A stretch of DNA of 64,000 nucleotides, taken from assembly GCA_041690495.1 (NCBI GenBank), contig JAWLHE010000005.1, positions 248,001-312,000 on the forward strand, written 5' to 3'. Positions 25,198-32,241 of this stretch are shown here, piece by piece; positions within the stretch are counted from its first letter, which is position 1; each line of letters starts with the position of its first letter. The translations under genes were made by a program, and so were the position numbers. Under the pieces are notes generated by a model. That model searched no databases, was not told the origin of the DNA, and saw only the letters and a list, made by a program, of their open reading frames with translations. The DNA is from DATAAP01 sp041690495. Lineage in GTDB: Bacteria > Pseudomonadota > Alphaproteobacteria > CACIAM-22H2.

Positions 25198-25637
25198 GTC
25201 GACTCCTGGATTTCGGCGAGCGAGCCGGCATCGGCCCGCTTTCGGTCGTTGGCGATCTTGAGGAGCTTGGCCTCCACATCGATCAGCCATTTGCATGTCT
25301 TCATGGCGGCATAGAACTTGCCGTTCTCGACGCTGCGATGGATCTCGAGCAGCGCTGCGCGAACCTCGCGCAGCGAGGTCACGCCGAGGAAATCGTTCAG
25401 GAAGCCGTCGAACCGCTCGCGCAGGGACTGATCGCCGCCGTAGATGTAGAGCAGCATCAGCGTGAAATAGATGCGTCGCGCCGGCGTGGTCGCATCCGCC
25501 TCCTGCATGATGTCCTTGCTGCGCAGGAGAACCGCCTCGTTCTCGAGAATGAGCGATACCCTGCGCTTGCCTGCCTTGAGCACGGCGCCGTTGACGATGA
25601 ACTTTTCGCCGGGCTTTAAATCAATTTTGAGCGACAT
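25194..25637 (-). CDS. flbT: flagellin post-transcriptional repressor FlbT
   Basis: 147 residues starting MSLKIDLKPGEKFIVNGAVL, the strongly conserved FlbT N-terminus, with ILENEAVLLRSKDIMQEADA and ARRIYFTLMLLYIYG following. FlbT binds the 5' leader of flagellin mRNA and promotes its decay until the hook is finished. flaF is coupled downstream, and flagellin is 195 bp away on the same strand. A CtrA-like box (25692-25706) lies upstream. Confidence 0.94.
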   Translation of the reverse strand: MSLKIDLKPGEKFIVNGAVLKAGKRRVSLILENEAVLLRSKDIMQEADATTPARRIYFTLMLLYIYGGDQSLRERFDGFLNDFLGVTSLREVRAALLEIHRSVENGKFYAAMKTCKWLIDVEAKLLKIANDRKRADAGSLAEIQEST

Positions 25638-25691
25638 GGACCTTCTGTGACCGGGGTGGTCGCTACGGCCCGGAAGATAGTGGCTGAGGGC

Positions 25692-25706
25692 TTAAAAAAG
25701 CGTTGA
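25692..25706 (-). promoter_or_regulatory. CtrA-like box upstream of flbT-flaF (one mismatch)
   Basis: TTAA-AAAAGCG-TTGA on the plus strand, one base off consensus, 55-69 bp before the flbT ATG and after the flagellin terminator, so it would give flbT-flaF an independent promoter. Confidence 0.35.
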
Positions 25707-25787
25707 GCGGCCCGTAGGCAGCCCGACGCGCTGCGGCGCGGACGTCGTCCGGCCGGAATGCAATGACGGAATCTGCGGAAAAAGAAA

Positions 25788-25813
25788 CCCCGGGCGGCGG
25801 AAGCCGCCCGGGG
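25788..25813 (-). terminator. intrinsic terminator of the flagellin gene
   Basis: Perfect 11-bp stem CCCCGGGCGGC / GCCGCCCGGGG with a GGAA loop (plus-strand reading). On the minus strand it is followed by TTTCTTTTT, a classical Rho-independent terminator 19 bp after the flagellin stop. Confidence 0.9.
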
Positions 25814-25831
25814 TCCCGGCGCCGGTAGGGT

Positions 25832-26638
25832 TTACCGGAACAGGGAGAGCAGGATCTGCGGCGAGCTGTTGGCGATGCTGAGGGCCTGCACGCCGAGCTG
25901 CTGCTTCACCTGCAGGGCCTGCAGCTTCGCGCTCTCCTCGGCCAGGTCGGCATCGACGATGCTGCCCAGACCTTCGGTGACCGCGTCGCTCACCTGCTTG
26001 TTGAAGTCCTGCTGGAACTTCAGCGCGTTGACGTCCGAGCCGAGATCGCCCAGCGCCGTGCCGACCGCGGTGATCGCGGCGTTCACGTCGGCAAGCGCCG
26101 CGGTCGCGGTCGTCGTCGAGGTGAGCGCGCCGAAGGTCAAGGCACCGACCGCGCCCTGGTTCGAGATCGTCAGAGTGCCGCCCGAGATGGTCGAGATGAC
26201 CGTCGCGTCGGTGGCGCCCGAGGACAGCAGGTTCTTGCCGTTATACGAGGCGTTCGACACGAACGTGGCGAACTGCGCCTTCATGGCCTCGAAGTCGGCG
26301 GCGAGGATCGACTGCTGGCTCGCCGTGTTACCGGCGTTCATGCCCTCGATCGCCTTCTTCTTCATGTCGGTGAGAAGATTGGAGATCTGGGTGGCGCCGG
26401 CGATCGCGACGTCGCCGATGCCCTTACCATTGGCGAGGGCCTGGTCGACCGCCAGGTAGGCCTTGAGGTCGGCGCGAATGCCCTGCGCGATGGCGAAGCT
26501 CGAAGCGTCGTCCTTCGCACCGATCACTCGCAGACCGGTCGAGACGCGGTCCTGCGTCTTCGACAGGCTCTCGTTGGTCACGTTGAGGTTACGCAACGCG
26601 AGCAACGCGCCCATGTTCGTGTTGACTGAGTTAGCCAT
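25832..26638 (-). CDS. fliC: flagellin
   Basis: 268 residues, a short flagellin. The N-terminal D0/D1 part has SVNTNMGALLALRNL, SKTQDRVSTGLRVIGAKDDA and SSFAIAQGIRADL. The middle (about 140-200) is a short Ala/Thr/Gly/Ser-rich variable part, and the C-terminus ends KQQLGVQALSIANSSPQILLSLFR in parts. The exposed centre offers many Ser/Thr for O-glycosylation. The promoter is sigma-54 type (26732-26747), the leader has a stable hairpin, and a strong terminator follows. No second flagellin is present in the window. Confidence 0.97.
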   Translation of the reverse strand: MANSVNTNMGALLALRNLNVTNESLSKTQDRVSTGLRVIGAKDDASSFAIAQGIRADLKAYLAVDQALANGKGIGDVAIAGATQISNLLTDMKKKAIEGMNAGNTASQQSILAADFEAMKAQFATFVSNASYNGKNLLSSGATDATVISTISGGTLTISNQGAVGALTFGALTSTTTATAALADVNAAITAVGTALGDLGSDVNALKFQQDFNKQVSDAVTEGLGSIVDADLAEESAKLQALQVKQQLGVQALSIANSSPQILLSLFR

Positions 26639-26666
26639 TTACCGTCTCCGATTTCTAGAGTTGAAA

Positions 26667-26685
26667 ACGGACAATTCTTGTCCGT
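26667..26685 (-). promoter_or_regulatory. hairpin in flagellin mRNA leader (possible FlbT target)
   Basis: Perfect 8-bp inverted repeat ACGGACAA / TTGTCCGT around three bases. It lies 29-47 bases upstream of the flagellin ATG and inside the leader predicted from the sigma-54 promoter. FlbT is known to act on the flagellin leader in Caulobacter; that this hairpin is its site is an inference. Confidence 0.45.
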
Positions 26686-26731
26686 AGGCAAAGCGGGCCG
26701 CCTTGGGCCCGCACTGTCCCGCTATGATGGG

Positions 26732-26747
26732 AGCAAGCCATGTGCCA
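26732..26747 (-). promoter_or_regulatory. sigma-54 promoter of flagellin
   Basis: On the minus strand: TGGCACATGGCTTGCT, with GG and GC correctly ten bases apart and TGGCAC and TTGC exact. Predicted transcription start near 26721, leaving a leader of about 83 bases before the ATG at 26638. Confidence 0.85.
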
Positions 26748-26820
26748 TGGCGCTTGCACCGAGGCGGCTCCGGACCGGAACACTTTTTCCGCCGCGCACG
26801 GTTAATGGTCGTTACCGCAT

Positions 26821-26936
26821 CGGCAGAAGCTGCCTATGCAGACCGGCAATTTCTGCCTGTCCGCGGCAAATCCTGCCGGGCGGCACGAGCGCCGGCCGCG
26901 GAACAATCTGCCGCGCCGGCCCGGCACGAACTGCCG
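26821..26936 (+). repeat. array of five 15-bp palindromes (candidate FlbD enhancer)
   Basis: CGGCA-N5-TGCCG units: 26821-26835 (CGGCAGAAGCTGCCT), 26844-26858 (CGGCAATTTCTGCCT), 26864-26878 (CGGCAAATCCTGCCG, perfect), 26899-26913 (CGGAACAATCTGCCG), 26922-26936 (CGGCACGAACTGCCG, perfect). A degenerate unit begins at 26881. The array is centred between two divergent sigma-54 promoters, 74 bp from one and 86 bp from the other. The same palindrome occurs three times at fliF. Confidence 0.7.
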
Positions 26937-27021
26937 CACCGGGCCAGTTATATCGGCACGCCAGGCGCCACGCGCTCCGACAAATATATCCGTTTCAATG
27001 GTTTGCGTGTCCGGCCGGAAC

Positions 27022-27037
27022 TGGCCCGCGGCTTGCT
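27022..27037 (+). promoter_or_regulatory. sigma-54 promoter of fliK
   Basis: TGGCCCGCGGCTTGCT: GG at 27023-27024, GC at 27035-27036, TTGCT exact, one mismatch in TGGCACG. The predicted start, near 27048, is about 17 bases before ATG 27065. Confidence 0.7.
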
Positions 27038-27064
27038 CACAATCATGCCGAACACGACCGCGGC

Positions 27065-28876
27065 ATGATGACACCCATGGACTTCCGTTTCCCCGAGCTT
27101 TCCGCCCCGCGCGATCCGCACCCGGATTCCGTCTCACGCACGCGCGAACATGCGGAGTCCGATTTCGCCGGCTATCTCGATTCCTCGCTGCGCGATCGCC
27201 AGGCCGACGAACCGCGCGAAGCAGAAACCCGGGACGTCGCGCCGCGCCGGACGCCAGCCGCACGCGAGGCGGACGAGGACAGACCCGCGCGCAGTCCGTC
27301 GGACGCCGATGAGAAGCGCGATCGTGCCGCCGCGTCGGTCGAGCCGTCCGACGCCTCGCAGCCGGCGCCTCGGGCTCCCGAGACGAACGAGACGCCGGTC
27401 GTCGCGGAGACGAACGCGCCGGTCGATGAAAGCCTTTCCGACGGACCTGAGCAAGGCGCCGCAGAGACGCCCGCCTCGCCTGCCGTGCAGGATGCTCCAC
27501 GTACAGCCGCGCCGAACGCTGCAGTGCTGCCGGTGCCGACGATTCAAGAAGCACCACCCCCGGTGCCCGCGTCGCCCTCCGGTGCGAACCCGCTCGCCAG
27601 CACCAGCGCGCCGGCTCAGCAGCGGCAAGGGCAAGAGCCTGCGATGCCGTCCAACGAGGCTCTTGCCGCGACCGCAAGGCCGCAGGACGCTCCGGTAGCA
27701 CCGGTCTTTGCAGGCGAGTTAGCGGTCGCGACGGCGCGAGCCGCCGAGTCGACGCCTGCGTCGCCCAAGCCGCAGAACGTTGCCAGGACCCAGCCCGCCG
27801 CTGGTCAAGCGACGCCGACGCATCCCGCCGCAACGGACCAGAACGCAATCGTTTCTTTCGTCGCTAGTGCGGGCAAGCCGTCCGGCGAAAGCGGCGATGA
27901 ATCAGCGAAAACCGGCAGCCGCGGGTTCGCGTCGCCGCAGCCGATGCAGTCGCAGGCGTCGGCGTCCATGCCGGCCGACGACGACGCGAATTTCGCGCAG
28001 ATCGCCGTACCGCCCCGCCAGACGCAAGCTCCTGCGAACAGCGCGAGCCGACCGGCCGATGCCGCTGCGGAAGCGGCTCTGCCGAGCGGACTGGACGGGC
28101 CGGAAGCCGGCGTCGACGCCGCGCCGCCGGCCAGCGCGAACACAAACGCAAGGTCAGACGGACCCTCGCGCCCCTTTGCCAGCGTCGCCCCGGGGCTCAC
28201 TGTCGCCGCGCAGGTTACGGCGCAGCAGACACCTGAGCAAGCCAGCGCCGCAGAACGGCTCGCGCAGCTCGCTGGCGCGCAGGAGATGGAGGCTTCCGAT
28301 GCCGCCGACATCGCCGGCCGCAATGCGGTGACCGCCGCGGAAAGCGCGGCCTCGCCTGTCCGGCTCGAGCAGACGGTGCAGGCCGATATGACGACGCCGC
28401 GCACCATGACCATCGATGTCGCATCTGCCGCCGCAGCGGCACGCCACGCCCGCCCCGCCTTCCACCCGCTGGTCGCACAGGTGGCGATGCACGTCGCACA
28501 GGCGGCCACGGACGGCAATGACCGGATCAGCATCCGCCTCTCGCCCGCCGACCTAGGCCGTATCGACGTGCGGCTCGATTTCGGTCCGGACGGACGCGTG
28601 CAGGCCGTGTTCGCCGCGGACCGGCCGCAGACAGTCGAACTGCTCCAGCGCGACGCGCGGGATCTCGAGCGGGCTCTGCAGGACGCCGGCCTGCGCGCCG
28701 ACTCGGGCAGTCTGTCGTTCAATCTCCGTGGCGATGGCCGCAACGGGTCGCCGACTTTCGCCGAAACGACCGCTACGGAGCGCCGCGACGAGCCGGTCGC
28801 GGAGATCGCCCTGCCGCAGGTCCAAGCCTATGCGGCGGGATCCGCTGCGGCGGGCCGGCTCGATATCCGAATTTGA
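27065..28876 (+). CDS. fliK: flagellar hook-length control protein FliK
   Basis: About 603 residues from ATG 27065 (27068 and 27077 are also possible; no clear ribosome-binding site). Residues 1-430 are Pro/Ala/Glu-rich and low in complexity, the expected ruler part. The C-terminal Flg_hook domain (about 455-560) shows ISIRLSPADLGRIDVRLDF, VQAVFAADRPQTVELLQRDA and DLERALQDAGL. FliK measures the hook and triggers the export switch through FlhB. flgE follows after 59 bp; the flgD usually found between them is missing. Confidence 0.92.
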   Translation: MMTPMDFRFPELSAPRDPHPDSVSRTREHAESDFAGYLDSSLRDRQADEPREAETRDVAPRRTPAAREADEDRPARSPSDADEKRDRAAASVEPSDASQPAPRAPETNETPVVAETNAPVDESLSDGPEQGAAETPASPAVQDAPRTAAPNAAVLPVPTIQEAPPPVPASPSGANPLASTSAPAQQRQGQEPAMPSNEALAATARPQDAPVAPVFAGELAVATARAAESTPASPKPQNVARTQPAAGQATPTHPAATDQNAIVSFVASAGKPSGESGDESAKTGSRGFASPQPMQSQASASMPADDDANFAQIAVPPRQTQAPANSASRPADAAAEAALPSGLDGPEAGVDAAPPASANTNARSDGPSRPFASVAPGLTVAAQVTAQQTPEQASAAERLAQLAGAQEMEASDAADIAGRNAVTAAESAASPVRLEQTVQADMTTPRTMTIDVASAAAAARHARPAFHPLVAQVAMHVAQAATDGNDRISIRLSPADLGRIDVRLDFGPDGRVQAVFAADRPQTVELLQRDARDLERALQDAGLRADSGSLSFNLRGDGRNGSPTFAETTATERRDEPVAEIALPQVQAYAAGSAAAGRLDIRI

Positions 28877-28935
28877 ACCCGCGTCAGAACGACGCCCCAA
28901 CCGACACGTACCAGTAGGTCACAGGAGATACGAAA

Positions 28936-30327
28936 ATGAGTCTTTACGGTGCATTGCTCTCGGGCGTGTCCGGGCTGCGCGCGCAATCGCAGTCGCTCGG
29001 CACGATCTCGGACAACATCTCGAACGTCAATACGATCGGCTACAAGCGCTCGGTCGCGCAGTTCGCGACGTTGGTCACCGGCGCAAGCAGCACGTCGACC
29101 TACTATCCCGGCGGCGTCCGCGCCGCGCCGCGCGCCATGATCGACCAGCAGGGCGTCCTGCAGACCAGCACGCGAGCGACCGACGTCGCCATCCTCGGCA
29201 ACGGCTTCTTCGTCGTGAAATCGGCGGACAACGCCACCGGCGAGACGCTCTACACCCGCTCGGGCTCCTTCGCCGAGGATAATCAGGGCCGCCTGGTCAA
29301 CGCGTCGGGATACTTTCTCCAGGGCTGGGCGCTGGATCAGCAGGGCGACATCATCGACGTCAACTCCATCCAGACGGTTTCGGTCAGCACGCTCAACGGC
29401 GTCGCAGTCGATACCACCGCCGTCGAAATCGGCGCCAATCTCAACTCCGATCAGACGGACTCGACGCTGGTCCAGACCGATTTCGAGGTCGACCCGACCG
29501 CCGGCGCGCCCACGGAGGCCGAGCTCATCGCGGATGGCACGACGACCGCGCATTTCAGCCGCCAGATTGCGGTCTTCGACGCGCTCGGCACCAAGCACAA
29601 CCTGACCATCAGCTTCCACAAGCTGGATTCGACCGTCGATCCGAACAGCTGGGGCTTCGCCATCAGCGCCGAGGATCCGACCGAGATCGTGTCGCCGGCA
29701 GGCGTCACCGGCGGGCTGCTCGCATTCGGCCATATGACCTTCAACGGCGACGGCAGTCTTAACGACGTGCACTTCGAGAACGTCACCGCCCCCGGCACCG
29801 ATGACGATACCCAGACGCTTGCGATCACCTGGGCCAACGGGGCCACAAACAGCGCAATCGCTCTCGACCTCGGCACGCAAGGCGCGGTGGGCACCGGCAG
29901 GACCGACGGCATCACCCAGTTCGCGTCGGCAAACAACATCGCGTTCGTCAATCAGGATGGTGCCGAGGTCGGTCTGCGAACCGGCGTTTCGATCGACGCG
30001 GACGGCTTCGTGATCGCGTCGTTCAGCAATGGCGCGACGCAGAAGATCTGGAAGCTGCCGGTGGCGACCTTCGCGAACCCGGCGCAGCTCGAAGCACGCA
30101 ACGGCAACGCGTACGTCCAGACCGAGCAGTCCGGCGAGTTCAACCTGCGGGAAGCCAACACAGGCGGCGCCGGACGGATCGAGCCGGGTGCGCTCGAAGG
30201 CTCGAACGTCGATCTGTCGGAGGAGTTCACCGCAATGATCGTCACCCAGCGTGCCTATTCGGCTTCGGCGAAGACCATCACCACGGCCGACGAGATGCTG
30301 GACGAGCTGCTGCGGATCAAGCGTTGA
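28936..30327 (+). CDS. flgE: flagellar hook protein FlgE
   Basis: 463 residues with the hook N-terminal signature (GTISDNISNVNTIGYKRSVA), an EVTATDVAI-like D0/D1 start (STRATDVAILGNGFFVVKS), the YTRSGSFAEDNQGRLVNASG core and the C-terminal coiled coil (TQRAYSASAKTITTADEMLD). AGGAG precedes the ATG. It forms the universal joint between rod and filament. It is probably read from the fliK sigma-54 promoter, since no promoter is visible in the 59-bp gap. Confidence 0.94.
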   Translation: MSLYGALLSGVSGLRAQSQSLGTISDNISNVNTIGYKRSVAQFATLVTGASSTSTYYPGGVRAAPRAMIDQQGVLQTSTRATDVAILGNGFFVVKSADNATGETLYTRSGSFAEDNQGRLVNASGYFLQGWALDQQGDIIDVNSIQTVSVSTLNGVAVDTTAVEIGANLNSDQTDSTLVQTDFEVDPTAGAPTEAELIADGTTTAHFSRQIAVFDALGTKHNLTISFHKLDSTVDPNSWGFAISAEDPTEIVSPAGVTGGLLAFGHMTFNGDGSLNDVHFENVTAPGTDDDTQTLAITWANGATNSAIALDLGTQGAVGTGRTDGITQFASANNIAFVNQDGAEVGLRTGVSIDADGFVIASFSNGATQKIWKLPVATFANPAQLEARNGNAYVQTEQSGEFNLREANTGGAGRIEPGALEGSNVDLSEEFTAMIVTQRAYSASAKTITTADEMLDELLRIKR

Positions 30328-30344
30328 TCGGTCACTCTAATGCG

Positions 30345-30368
30345 CCGGGCGGGCGCGGGCCCGCCCGG
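30345..30368 (+). terminator. hairpin between flgE and the second hook-type gene
   Basis: Perfect 10-bp stem CCGGGCGGGC / GCCCGCCCGG with loop GCGG and no T-run. It may partly terminate or protect the upstream flgE message, lowering expression of the next gene. Confidence 0.5.
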
Positions 30369-30400
30369 ACAAAATCGCAATAGCCAAGAGAAGAAAGACG

Positions 30401-31588
30401 ATGAGCCTTCTCGGAGCGTTCAATCTCGGCGTCGGCGGTCTCTACGCCGCATCCGAGGCGCTTGGCGCCATCTCCCAGAACATGGCGAACGTCCGCACGC
30501 CCGGCTATCGCCGCTCGGAGACGGAATTCGTCACGCTGCTGGGCGGCATCGACGTGAGAGGACAGGAGCCCGGCGGCGTGCGCTCGATGACGCGCTCGAT
30601 CATGGACGTGCAGGGGTCGTTCGAGGTGACGAACCGGGCGTTCGACGTCGCGATCGACGGACCCGGGTTCTTCATTTTCGGCCCGTTCGATGGCAGCGCG
30701 AACGGGGCGGATTTCCGCTACTCGCGTGCGGGAAACCTGATCTCGCTCCGCGCCCCGGACGACGACCTGGTCGGCTATCTCGGCAACGATCACGGATACT
30801 ATGCGCTTGGGTGGCGGCTGCAGAACGGACAGGTTCCCGCCGGCGCCGGCCTGGCGAACCTGCAGCCGATCCCGGCCACGACCGATACGGCGCATCCGGG
30901 AATGGCAACAGCCAATGCGGACCTGATCGCAACCCTTCCTGCCAGCGGTACGAGCGCCGCGACCCAGATCTTCTACTTCGATGGCAACGGCGAGCGGCAG
31001 ACGCTCTGGCTCGACTGGACCAAGAACGGACCGAACGACTGGACGCTGCAGGCAAGCGACCTGAACGGCGCGCCGGTCGGTGGGCCGATCCCGATGACCT
31101 TCGACGGCCGCGGCAATCTCACCTCGGCGACCACGGTTACCGTCGCCGGGCAAATCTCCCTGAACGTGTCGCAGGTGAACCAGGTCGGCTCGTTCTTCTC
31201 GCTCGGCCAGTACATCCAGGATGGAATCGAGCGCGGCGAGTTCGTCGCCTATGAAATCCTGAAGGACGGAACGGTCAATGCCCGCTACACCAACGGCGCG
31301 GTGCGGCCCCTTTACAAGCTGCCGATCGCAACATTCTCGAATCCCGCGGCATTGGAGGAGGAATCCGGAACGATTTACCGCATCACGGACAGGTCGGGCT
31401 CGCCGACCCTCCAGGAAGCGGGCGAGAACGGCATCCAGGTCGTCGCCGGCGCGATCGAGATGTCGAATTTCGATCTGGCGGAAGGTTTCACGCGAATGAT
31501 CTCGACCCAGCGGGCCTATGACACGGCGGCACAGGTGGTGCGGACCGTGGACGAGATGACCCAGACGGTACGCGACATGAAACGCTGA
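30401..31588 (+). CDS. second hook-type protein (FlgE/FlgF/FlgG family)
   Basis: 395 residues. The N-terminus has the family signature (GAISQNMANVRTPGYRRSET) and NRAFDVAIDGPGFFIF; the C-terminus has the coiled-coil end (STQRAYDTAAQVVRTVDEM). The middle differs clearly from the FlgE next door (YSRAGNLISLRAPDDDLVGY). It lies 73 bp after flgE behind a hairpin. It could be a second hook subunit, a minor hook component or a hook-cap-region protein; the family resemblance is sure, the precise role is not. Confidence 0.85.
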   Translation: MSLLGAFNLGVGGLYAASEALGAISQNMANVRTPGYRRSETEFVTLLGGIDVRGQEPGGVRSMTRSIMDVQGSFEVTNRAFDVAIDGPGFFIFGPFDGSANGADFRYSRAGNLISLRAPDDDLVGYLGNDHGYYALGWRLQNGQVPAGAGLANLQPIPATTDTAHPGMATANADLIATLPASGTSAATQIFYFDGNGERQTLWLDWTKNGPNDWTLQASDLNGAPVGGPIPMTFDGRGNLTSATTVTVAGQISLNVSQVNQVGSFFSLGQYIQDGIERGEFVAYEILKDGTVNARYTNGAVRPLYKLPIATFSNPAALEEESGTIYRITDRSGSPTLQEAGENGIQVVAGAIEMSNFDLAEGFTRMISTQRAYDTAAQVVRTVDEMTQTVRDMKR

Positions 31589-31720
31589 TGAGGCGGCGCT
31601 GACCGCCGGACTCCGGCCGCTCCGGAAGGCGGCCGGCGCGGCCGAGAAAAAGCGCGGTTCTCCGCGGCTTTTCGGGGCTCGTCCCGGCCCCTTCGGATTC
31701 GTCGTAAATGCCTTGCACGT

Positions 31721-31735
31721 TTAGCGTTTTCTTAA
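31721..31735 (+). promoter_or_regulatory. CtrA-like box upstream of sciP (one mismatch)
   Basis: TTAG-CGTTTTC-TTAA, followed by AC, one base off TTAA-N7-TTAAC, 24-38 bp before the sciP ATG. In Caulobacter sciP is CtrA-activated, in agreement. Confidence 0.45.
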
Positions 31736-31758
31736 ACTCGACCTTCCAGAATGCGCCC

Positions 31759-32079
31759 ATGACCGAGCCCGCCTTTTCACGCGCCGACATGGCCGGGGAC
31801 AAGACGCCCGCGACGCCGCAGTCTGCCGGCACCGATGCCGCGCCCCGTTCGCTCGACCATTTGCCGCCGCCGGGCACGAAGCGGTGGGTCATCCGCCGCA
31901 AGGCTGCCGTCGTCGCCGCGGTGCGCAACGGGCTGTTGACGCTCGAGGATGCCTGCAAACGCTATCATCTCTCGGTTGAGGAGTTCCTCTCCTGGCAGCG
32001 GCTGATCGAGCGCCATGGCCTGCCCGGTCTCCGTGCCACCCGGCTGCAGGACTATCGCGGTCCGGGCACCGGCACCTGA
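31759..32079 (+). CDS. sciP: SciP, small CtrA inhibitory protein (DUF1153)
   Basis: 106 residues. An acidic/variable N-terminus is followed by the invariant DUF1153 block LPPPGTKRWVIRRKAAVVAA and a helix-turn-helix with LLTLEDACKRYHLSVEEFLSWQ in parts, ending HGLPGLRATRLQDYR. In Caulobacter SciP binds CtrA or its promoters and blocks CtrA-driven transcription late in the cell cycle. ATG 31759 is chosen since it fits the family length; the frame is open further upstream. It sits just before fliF, as in Caulobacter. Confidence 0.92.
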   Translation: MTEPAFSRADMAGDKTPATPQSAGTDAAPRSLDHLPPPGTKRWVIRRKAAVVAAVRNGLLTLEDACKRYHLSVEEFLSWQRLIERHGLPGLRATRLQDYRGPGTGT

Positions 32080-32107
32080 GCGGACTCCCGATCGCAACCA
32101 TTGCGAG

Positions 32108-32216
32108 CGGAAAAAATTGCCGCCCCCCGGCAAGATTTGCCGGTGTTTTAACCGACTTTTCACCGACCGACCCGTAGCTTGACCCCTGCGAACTGGCGGC
32201 GCGGCTAAACCTGCCG
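32108..32216 (+). promoter_or_regulatory. three FlbD-type palindromes at the fliF promoter
   Basis: CGGCA-N5-TGCCG units at 32108-32122 (CGGAAAAAATTGCCG), 32128-32142 (CGGCAAGATTTGCCG, perfect) and 32202-32216 (CGGCTAAACCTGCCG). The first two are 20 bp apart, and the third covers the predicted -10 of fliF. In Caulobacter FlbD represses fliF by binding over its promoter, which fits this placement. A weak CtrA-like box (TTAA-CCGACTT-TTCA) is at 32148-32162. Confidence 0.65.
32179..32208 (+). promoter_or_regulatory. sigma-70-type promoter for fliF (predicted)
   Basis: -35 TTGACC at 32179-32184 and a -10-like GGCTAA at 32203-32208 with an 18-bp spacer, 34 bp before the GTG start. The -10 lies within palindrome 32202-32216. 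Confidence 0.4.
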
Positions 32217-32241
32217 TTGCCGCCCCTGGGAGGGTTATTGC

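Larger units (their letters stand above)
26639..27064. promoter_or_regulatory. divergent control region flagellin / fliK
   Basis: 426 bp without a gene. From the flagellin side it holds a leader hairpin (26667-26685), a minus-strand sigma-54 promoter (26732-26747), five CGGCA-N5-TGCCG palindromes (26821-26936) and a plus-strand sigma-54 promoter (27022-27037). It looks like a shared enhancer driving two late flagellar promoters. Confidence 0.75.
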
